Source of the DNA: Litoribrevibacter sp041590855
GTDB lineage: Bacteria; Pseudomonadota; Gammaproteobacteria; Pseudomonadales; Litoribrevibacteraceae
Assembly (NCBI GenBank): GCA_041590855.1
Contig: JBFHTA010000209.1
Coordinates: 1-7,029 of the forward strand
Length of the DNA: 7,029 bases
Direction of reading: 5' to 3'
Shown: positions 1 through 5,796 of the stretch, piece by piece
How the letters are laid out: each line of letters begins with the position of its first letter
Numbering within the stretch: the first letter of the stretch is position 1
Made by a program: the position numbers and the translations under genes
The notes under the pieces: model-generated
What the model was told of the DNA's origin: nothing
The model's input: the letters and a program-made list of their open reading frames with translations, nothing else
The model's database searches: none

Positions 1-1
1 G

Positions 2-2320
2 GCGGACGATCAGGCTCCGGTCATTACAGGTGTTCAAACCTTGAACCTGAATGCAACCGGCTTGTTGACGCCAGTAACCGGTTTAGTGACCCCAACCTCT
101 ATCGATGGTTTGGACGGCGAAGTGGACGTGAATGTGGTGGGTGGCGCACCGGCTAAATTAGCACCGGGAGCTCACACTATCACTTGGTTCTCTGTAGATG
201 CATCCGGTAATCGGGCTGAGTCTGTGCAGGAAATCAACGTCCATCCATTAATTTCCATGAGTAAGGATCAGGTGATAGGTGAAGGTGGAACCGGTCAACT
301 TCGAATCTTACTGAATGGCACCGCACCAAGTTATCCGATGACCGTATCCTATGACGTTGAAGGAACGGCCGATGGTTCAGATCATAATCTGGTAGCGGGT
401 GATGTGGTGTTTGAAGAAGGCGAAGTAGTTAAGTTACTTCCATTCACCATTACTTCGGATCAGGTTGTTGAGGGCAATGAGCAGATCCTTATTTCGCTGG
501 TGGGTGACAATAACTTGGGTACTAAGAAAACGCACACGATTACCATTGTGGAAGAGAACCTTGCGCCACAAGTTGTGCTGACGCTTACTCAAGATGGTAC
601 TTCGCAGCTTATCGTTGAACAGTCATCCGGTGTGGTGGATTTTTCGGCTCAGATCACTGATCCGAATCCGAATGATCAACATACTGTGGAATGGCAGTTC
701 ACAGGCGGTGTGACTACCGAATCCGTGAGTGATACTCAGCGTCAGTTGAACCCTGCCGATGTGGAACCTGGGGTATATCAAGCGAAAGTCATTGTCTTTG
801 ATAATGGCTTACCGTCTGCCGGTAACGAGGTTTCCATCTCCTATCGCGTGGTAGAAAGCCTATCTCCATTGAGTTCAACCTTGGATTCTGATGGCGACGG
901 CATCAGTGATATTGATGAAGGTTGGGCGGACGATGATCAGGATGGACAACCAAATTATCTGGACTCTTCCAGTCTGTCGAATGTGTTGAATGAAGTGGCA
1001 GAGGATGGCTTTAGCTTCCTAATCGAAACAGAACCAGGACTCAAAATGGCGCTGGGTGAACGTGCACTGTCCAATGATGGACGTGGGGCAAAAGTGGATA
1101 CAAACACATTGCCATCGACACTTAGTATTCCTGAAGACGAGATTGAGAATGTCAGTGGTTATTTCGACTTCGTAGTGAATGACTTACCTGTCATCGGTCA
1201 AAGCGTCAATATTGTTATTCCTCAACGTATGGTGATTCCTGAAGACGTGATTTACCGGAAATTTGACGGTGTTTGGTACACCTTTGTGGAAGACGCAAAT
1301 AACTCACTGAAATCGGCACCGGGTGAAGAGGGCGCCTGTCCTCCGCCGGAGTCCGATGAGTATCGCCCAGGACTCAATGCCGGTGATTGGTGTGTTCAGC
1401 TAACCATTGAAGATGGTGGTCCGAACGATGCCGATGGCATGGCCAATGGCAGCGTCAGTGATCCAGGTGGCGTGGGTACTCTTGTGAAAGCATCAGTAAA
1501 AAGCTCCGGCAGTGGCGGAGGAAGCTTAGGATGGGGATGGATACTTATGATGATAGGGATGGTGATGATGAAAATTTCACGTCAATTAAAGTTAGTGGGC
1601 CACGGAGGCGTAACGCAAGAACAAACAACGCAAGAACGAACAATGCAAGAACAAACAGTGGGTAAGCTGTCGTTGTTATTGGGGCCTCTGTTTGTAAGCT
1701 CATTAATATTGACGCCACAGAGCAGTCAGGCAAAGGACATGGCAATGGTTCAGCAGAGCATAAAGGACCGGAGCTACATTGAAGTGAATCTATTTCGGGT
1801 CAGCTCATCCCAAACCGAACGCTCCTTCCGGAATGACCTGGCGTCTGATGGTTTTGACATTGATGTGGAGGAATATGACGTCGATCGATCTGGCTATCAT
1901 CTGGTGTGGGGCTATCGCTACCTGGATTGGTCGTTTGTTGAAGTAGGGTATCTGGATTTGGGCAACGTCAATGTCAACTTCTCGACTTTGACCGCAAATA
2001 CCGCAGACCTTGAAAAATCAATAAATAAACATTACCCGGCGACCGGACAAGGGGTGACCCTTGGCAATCGTTTTCAGGCAGAGCCTTTACCCGATGTTAC
2101 TGTGTTTGGTGAAGCAGGGCTCTTTTTCTGGAAACAGGATATTGATGTCAGCGGTACCAATATAGACGGTGATGAAGACAGTGAAACGGACATATATATC
2201 GGCTTTGGTGCGGGCTATCGACTGGATGAGCATATGACTCTCAATGTAAAGCTGCGTCGGATTTTGGTGGATGACCAGGACGTCGACCTATTCGGTCTTG
2301 GCTTGGGAGTGAATTTCTAA
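2..2320 (+). CDS. Multidomain surface protein (HYR, Calx-beta, DxDxDG repeats, choice-of-anchor) fused in frame to an outer-membrane beta-barrel; 5' partial
   Basis: The frame is open to the left edge, so the true start lies upstream; 772 residues are visible. A TTG at 41 is only an internal codon, because homology to a HYR/Ig-like domain (start through ~245) already begins before it. Next come a Calx-beta-like domain (~247-565), a PKD/cadherin-like beta domain (~565-855), a thrombospondin-3-like calcium-binding stretch beginning DSDGDG (884-970), and a region resembling the choice-of-anchor U domain (~985-1480), with two cysteines and the motif DGGPNDADG...DPGG. A Ser/Gly-rich plus hydrophobic segment (1502-1591) resembles GlyGly-CTERM. 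In that family the segment ends the protein, but here the frame continues through a 15-bp repeat and a signal-peptide-like stretch into a beta-barrel ending in Phe. The first half is probably an adhesin-type exported protein. Whether one or two polypeptides are made is unresolved. Domain names rest on pattern recognition. Confidence 0.85.
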   Translation, partial: ADDQAPVITGVQTLNLNATGLLTPVTGLVTPTSIDGLDGEVDVNVVGGAPAKLAPGAHTITWFSVDASGNRAESVQEINVHPLISMSKDQVIGEGGTGQLRILLNGTAPSYPMTVSYDVEGTADGSDHNLVAGDVVFEEGEVVKLLPFTITSDQVVEGNEQILISLVGDNNLGTKKTHTITIVEENLAPQVVLTLTQDGTSQLIVEQSSGVVDFSAQITDPNPNDQHTVEWQFTGGVTTESVSDTQRQLNPADVEPGVYQAKVIVFDNGLPSAGNEVSISYRVVESLSPLSSTLDSDGDGISDIDEGWADDDQDGQPNYLDSSSLSNVLNEVAEDGFSFLIETEPGLKMALGERALSNDGRGAKVDTNTLPSTLSIPEDEIENVSGYFDFVVNDLPVIGQSVNIVIPQRMVIPEDVIYRKFDGVWYTFVEDANNSLKSAPGEEGACPPPESDEYRPGLNAGDWCVQLTIEDGGPNDADGMANGSVSDPGGVGTLVKASVKSSGSGGGSLGWGWILMMIGMVMMKISRQLKLVGHGGVTQEQTTQERTMQEQTVGKLSLLLGPLFVSSLILTPQSSQAKDMAMVQQSIKDRSYIEVNLFRVSSSQTERSFRNDLASDGFDIDVEEYDVDRSGYHLVWGYRYLDWSFVEVGYLDLGNVNVNFSTLTANTADLEKSINKHYPATGQGVTLGNRFQAEPLPDVTVFGEAGLFFWKQDIDVSGTNIDGDEDSETDIYIGFGAGYRLDEHMTLNVKLRRILVDDQDVDLFGLGLGVNF
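1502..1591 (+). other. GlyGly-CTERM-like sorting segment, internal instead of C-terminal
   Basis: The translation reads SSGSGGGSLGWGW, then a hydrophobic Ile/Leu/Met stretch, then KISRQLK. This is the GlyGly-CTERM layout: small and glycine residues, a transmembrane helix, and a basic end. In known proteins rhombosortase cleaves such a tail, and many substrates are type II secretion clients. The helix is unusually methionine-rich. The basic cluster is weaker than the usual arginine run, and no stop codon follows. It could instead be a plain transmembrane linker. Confidence 0.6.
1613..1657 (+). repeat. Three tandem copies of a 15-bp in-frame repeat
   Basis: The unit ACGCAAGAACAAACA occurs three times head to tail (1613-1627, 1628-1642, 1643-1657), with one base change in each of the second and third copies. 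It is aligned with the codons and encodes TQEQT, TQERT and MQEQT. It lies between the hydrophobic sorting-like segment and the second signal-peptide-like segment. Copy-number change would alter linker length without shifting the frame. Confidence 0.95.
2305..2309 (+). promoter_or_regulatory. Ribosome binding site GGGAG inside the upstream gene, with TAATG start/stop overlap
   Basis: GGGAG lies 10 bases before ATG 2320. That ATG shares its A with the TAA stop (2318-2320) of the upstream gene. The arrangement supports this start and suggests translational coupling, so the two genes are most likely co-transcribed. Confidence 0.7.
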
Positions 2321-5300
2321 TGAGTCTGCCAAAAACCGGCATGTTGTCGACGACTCTGTTTGGCTGCTTAACTTTCAGTCTTGGTCTTTATGCTCAGGAA
2401 TCCGGCGTTTCTAATGCCGCTTCCACCAGCATGTACATGAATCAATCGAAGTCGCTCTTTTCGAATAACAGTCACTCGATGAAGGCTATCCTGGCGGAAA
2501 TTGAAACGCTTGAAAGTAACAGCGATCCCAAGTGTTACGCCACCGCGTCTCGTTTAGAAGACTTCATTTATGGCACACCACTTACGGATAAAGCACGTTT
2601 TGCTAAAAATGTGCTTCAAAAGCAGTGGGCGATGAAGGTGTGGAAAAAAGCATCGGCATTGGCGGAAAAACGTGGCGAGATCCAGGTATCGGAAAGCGAC
2701 GTTACCCAGGTTATCTCATCAATGTTTAGCTATCAGCTGAACGACGAAAACCACTGGGACATTACGTTTTCGAATGGTAGGTTTTTTGGGAAAGACAGCA
2801 TCTCTGGGAAAGACAGTACCTTTGGCAATAACAAAATAACCATCAGCAAAAACGATAAACGTCACTATGGCAGTATCGCGTATTCACTGCGCGCCATTTT
2901 GGCGGTTCAGCAAGAAAGCCTGATGGCTGCCGAACTGTCTCTGTTACCTTTAACGCAACCCGCAATCAGCGCGCTGAACGAGTCTCTCGATTTCTTTACT
3001 CTGGCGGTGTTAAGTACGGCCGATAAAGAAGCCAGATTGCAAAGCCAGCATCAGCTCTCCAAAGTATTGCTATTGGAGTCATGGAAATCGTTGGATTCCG
3101 GTGATGTCATGTCGGAACACCAGCTTGCCTCGGGTAATGCCCCTAAGGGTGAGGCACCGCTAGTTTTACTGCAGAATATTATTGATCAAAAAATACGGTC
3201 ATTTGAGAAATACAATGATGTAAATAACCAGCTGTTTATTCGGAATTTGCAAGTGTACTTTGCGCGTAACAGTTGGCCGAAGGATGTGAATGAAGCCAAG
3301 CTATTTAAGCAGCAATTCACAGAAACCCTGATCTTGTTTACTGCCGATTTATATAAAGGCGCAGAACGGCATGCGTTGGCCAACGACCATAGCACGATTC
3401 GTGAATCCGACGTAAAAGCATTTCTGAATTTATTCATTCCTCATGAAATGAATGCGTACGAAGATGCGCTGTTTTTCCCTAAGCTGCCATTGAATGATCA
3501 GGTCTTTATCGAATCCTATGATTTTGATTCTTTCCGTGATAGCGGCATTCATTGGAATTATTTGAGACACGCGTTACTTTCACCGGAGTTTAAAGCGCGC
3601 CTGGAACCTGATCCTTTTGCGGTGGAGTTACTTGCCGAGAATGTTGCGCAGTTTGGTGTGTTGTTGCTGCGAGTCACCGGGCAAGTCGGAAAAGACGCAG
3701 GAGAAGACAGAATCAAGGCAACGCACTTTTTACAGGCTGCGCGTTCCATTCAAGACAGAATTAACCGGCATGCGCTGGTCAAAACGGATAATGTCGAAGA
3801 TTTACCTGGATTAGCCTCTGCCAAAAGCACAACGCAACACGATGCGTCTGCTGAAACTACCTTGTTTAGCGATGCTACCTCCAAGCTTAATCTCAATATG
3901 CAGCATCACTCATCCGACTGGTTGAATCGTTTATTGAGAAGCTACCTTAAAAAGGATGAGCACACCGGCATTATTACTATTCCGCCAGCGTTTGGCGGTT
4001 CCGGTATTGCTTCTGACGATATTAACAATGACGGGCTTGCCGACTTACTGATTCTCAGCGGCACCGGGAATCGTCTGTATATCAACCGAAAAGATCACTT
4101 TGAGGACATTACAGAAAAGTCCGGTTTGAACTGGTTGCGTGAACAGGATAATCGCCCGGGAGAACCCCGGCAGCCATTGATTGCGGACATTAATAACGAC
4201 GGTTTACAGGACATCATCATTACCTACGTTGACGACTCTCATCGTGTGTATAAAAACCTGGGAAATGAGACCTTTGCCGATATGACTGAGCAAAGCGGCT
4301 TGGGGGGCATTAATCTGGTAGCCGGACCCGCCACCGTTTTCGATTATGACAACGATGGTCTGTTGGATATTTATATCACCTACTTTGGTGATTACCTTCA
4401 AGGCGTATTACCGACCTTAAAGCGCAGAAACGATAACGGCTTACCGAACAAGCTGTTTCGAAATCTGGGCGACTTTAAATTTGAGGATGTGACGGAGGGC
4501 AGTGGCTTGGCCGATACCGGTTGGGGCCAGGCGGTGGCTCATACCGACTTCGATTTGGACGGCAAACAAGACCTGATTGTCGGAAATGATTTTGGCGTGA
4601 ACGGCTATTACCGGAATTTGGGTAACGGGAAGTTCAAAAATGTTAGCCGTGAAATTGGCACCGACAAACCTTCTTATACGATGGGTATCGGCATAACCGA
4701 TTTAAATGATGATCTGGTGCCTGATATCTACATTTCTAACATTGTCACCATGAACAAAGATCAAAAATACGTGCTGCCCAGTGAAGAAACAACAATGGTC
4801 TTTAATCCGCAAAAGCTGGCCAATATGCGGGTGATAGAGGCCAACGATCTGTTTGTTTCCAAACAGGATGCCCAAGGAAACCGGAGCTATTACGCCAGTA
4901 AAGCGGTGACTCGCGGACGATCTTCAACCGGATGGGCCTGGGATGCGGACTTCTTTGATTTTGATAATGACGGAGACGATGACCTGTACGTGTTGAACGG
5001 CATGAACGAGTACAACCTGTACAGCAGTGAAAATCCTTATTATCGCGATCCGCTCAACAATGAAAAAATGAATGCCTATATGCCTGTCGCTGAAAAAGAG
5101 AGCAATGTCTTTTTCATTAACGAAGACGGTAAGCTACAGAACCGATCCGAGGGCAGCGGGGCAAATCTACTCTCTAATTCAAGAAGCGCTACCTATCTTG
5201 ATTACGATCAGGATGGCGACCTGGACATGATTCTGAACAACTACCATGGGCCCGTCGTCGCTTATCAAAATAACAGTGAGCAATTTAATAATAACTGGCT

Positions 5301-5676
5301 GAACGTGAAATTAACCGGCTCACCGCAGGACGGTATTAACCGTGATGCTATTGGGGCATTAGTGATTGCAGAGCTGGATAACGGTGATCGTGTCTGGCGA
5401 GAAGTGCATGGTTCTGAAGGCTATATGTCGGTCCATCCCAAAGTTCAGCATCTGGGATTGGGTAAATCCGACAGTGCCAGGTTAACCGTGGTTTGGCCGA
5501 ATGGTGAGCGTTCAGACATTGGACAAGTCCAAGCAAAGCAATTGATATCGATTGATTACCGTACGTTGAAAGACAGTGCTATACAAAATACTGCGCTGAA
5601 AGAACAAACGTTGAAAAAAGACGCCTCTGAACAGGCTCGCTCTAGTTCTGCGGGCACTGAAGAGCGAATGCTATAA
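2320..5676 (+). CDS. Exported CRTAC1-like protein: duplicated helical N-domain, FG-GAP/VCBS propeller, ASPIC/UnbV C-terminus
   Basis: The protein has 1118 residues. Residues 1-25 form a Sec signal peptide, probably cut after LYA, so it acts in the periplasm or outside the cell. Residues ~50-495 are helical and match no family I can name; they read as an internal duplication (separate entry). From ~550 come FG-GAP/VCBS repeats with seven calcium-binding motifs of the DxNxDGxxD type, at 567, 623, 675, 743, 794, 880 and 961. They alternate with phrases such as YKNLGNETF and FRNLGDFKF, as in a beta-propeller. Residues ~1005-1075 match ASPIC/UnbV (NRDAIGA, REVHGSEGY, LGLG, VVWPNGE). A ~40-residue charged tail ends the protein. 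The family is linked to extracellular binding and adhesion, but the ligand is unknown. The start overlaps the upstream stop and has a GGGAG site, so partnership with the upstream barrel/adhesin protein is likely but inferred. The propeller and ASPIC/UnbV assignment is secure; the N-domain is not. Confidence 0.93.
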   Translation: MSLPKTGMLSTTLFGCLTFSLGLYAQESGVSNAASTSMYMNQSKSLFSNNSHSMKAILAEIETLESNSDPKCYATASRLEDFIYGTPLTDKARFAKNVLQKQWAMKVWKKASALAEKRGEIQVSESDVTQVISSMFSYQLNDENHWDITFSNGRFFGKDSISGKDSTFGNNKITISKNDKRHYGSIAYSLRAILAVQQESLMAAELSLLPLTQPAISALNESLDFFTLAVLSTADKEARLQSQHQLSKVLLLESWKSLDSGDVMSEHQLASGNAPKGEAPLVLLQNIIDQKIRSFEKYNDVNNQLFIRNLQVYFARNSWPKDVNEAKLFKQQFTETLILFTADLYKGAERHALANDHSTIRESDVKAFLNLFIPHEMNAYEDALFFPKLPLNDQVFIESYDFDSFRDSGIHWNYLRHALLSPEFKARLEPDPFAVELLAENVAQFGVLLLRVTGQVGKDAGEDRIKATHFLQAARSIQDRINRHALVKTDNVEDLPGLASAKSTTQHDASAETTLFSDATSKLNLNMQHHSSDWLNRLLRSYLKKDEHTGIITIPPAFGGSGIASDDINNDGLADLLILSGTGNRLYINRKDHFEDITEKSGLNWLREQDNRPGEPRQPLIADINNDGLQDIIITYVDDSHRVYKNLGNETFADMTEQSGLGGINLVAGPATVFDYDNDGLLDIYITYFGDYLQGVLPTLKRRNDNGLPNKLFRNLGDFKFEDVTEGSGLADTGWGQAVAHTDFDLDGKQDLIVGNDFGVNGYYRNLGNGKFKNVSREIGTDKPSYTMGIGITDLNDDLVPDIYISNIVTMNKDQKYVLPSEETTMVFNPQKLANMRVIEANDLFVSKQDAQGNRSYYASKAVTRGRSSTGWAWDADFFDFDNDGDDDLYVLNGMNEYNLYSSENPYYRDPLNNEKMNAYMPVAEKESNVFFINEDGKLQNRSEGSGANLLSNSRSATYLDYDQDGDLDMILNNYHGPVVAYQNNSEQFNNNWLNVKLTGSPQDGINRDAIGALVIAELDNGDRVWREVHGSEGYMSVHPKVQHLGLGKSDSARLTVVWPNGERSDIGQVQAKQLISIDYRTLKDSAIQNTALKEQTLKKDASEQARSSSAGTEERML
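2533..3756 (+). other. Internal duplication in the helical N-domain, with histone-fold-like helix-loop-helix units
   Basis: Unit A spans residues ~72-256 and unit B ~306-479. Corresponding pieces are QVSESDVTQVI (122-132) and TIRESDVKAFL (359-369); SIAYSLRAIL (185-194) and GIHWNYLRHALL (409-420); and the pattern A-[IV]-x-x-L-x-E-x-[LV]-x-x-F at 215-226 and 434-445. Each unit contains two stretches arranged as short helix, loop, long helix of about 28 residues, short loop, short helix. Residues 88-131 align without a gap to the archaeal histone pattern recalled from memory. The duplication is visible in the sequence; the histone-fold reading is inference. Confidence 0.45.
2788..2823 (+). repeat. 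Imperfect 18-bp tandem duplication encoding GKDSIS/GKDSTF
   Basis: GGGAAAGACAGCATCTCT (2788-2805) is followed directly by GGGAAAGACAGTACCTTT (2806-2823); the first 11 bases are identical. The repeat is in frame and lies in the linker between the first two helical sub-units (residues 157-168). It partly explains why unit A of the N-domain is longer than unit B. Confidence 0.8.
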
Positions 5677-5696
5677 AACACATTGTTTTCATTCTG

Positions 5697-5733
5697 CTTA
5701 CTCAATCAGTCAGAGCTTCTTAGATTGAGTGGG
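5697..5733 (+). terminator. Weak hairpin downstream of the CRTAC1-like gene; possible terminator
   Basis: ACTCAATC (5700-5707) pairs perfectly with GATTGAGT (5723-5730) around a 15-base loop. Two G-T wobbles and one C-G pair extend the base to 5697/5733. No T-run follows on the + strand, so it is not a classical intrinsic terminator. It could be a weak attenuator or an RNA-stability element. Confidence 0.3.
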
Positions 5734-5796
5734 GGAGTTATACCAAAGATTGTAAACAACAAAGAAAACGAACAACAGAAATGACGAGTCGTACTT

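Larger units (their letters stand above)
1568..2320 (+). other. Outer-membrane beta-barrel module with its own signal-peptide-like segment (possible separate OMP gene)
   Basis: The stretch from 1658 to 1732 encodes a lysine, a hydrophobic core (LSLLLGPLFVSSLIL) and a cleavage-like end, SSQA before KD. This is a good signal peptide although it sits mid-ORF. The rest shows alternating amphipathic strands (for example YIEVNLF, YHLVWGYRY, VEVGYLDLG, DIYIGFGAGY, LFGLGLGVNF) and ends with Phe, typical of OmpA/OmpW-like 8-strand barrels. A separate start is possible at ATG 1568, with AGGG at 1555-1558 nine bases upstream; it would give 250 residues and a long 55-residue leader. ATG 1643 would give a normal 30-residue leader but has no clear ribosome site. 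I infer either an internal start or a recent gene fusion. Confidence 0.6.

Noticed and set aside
41..43. TTG at 41 as the true start of the first gene
   Set aside because: The frame is open to base 2, and the HYR-like domain pattern (DDQAPVITG) already begins upstream of it, so the gene is cut by the window edge.
1545..1745. Antisense open frame of 66 codons opposite the fusion junction
   Set aside because: It mirrors the 15-bp repeat and the hydrophobic codons of the real gene. It has repetitive FVLAL content and no family resemblance.
3186..3749. Two antisense open frames, and one + frame at 3617-3814, inside the CRTAC1-like gene
   Set aside because: They are shadows of a continuous, well-supported coding frame, and no recognisable domains are seen.
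4204..5536. Antisense open frames opposite the propeller and ASPIC/UnbV region
   Set aside because: The sense strand encodes clear conserved motifs throughout, and the antisense products show none.
5672..5677. TATAAA as a possible -10 promoter element for the DUF255 gene
   Set aside because: No acceptable -35 box lies 16-18 bases upstream, and it overlaps the stop codon of the preceding gene. It is probably chance.
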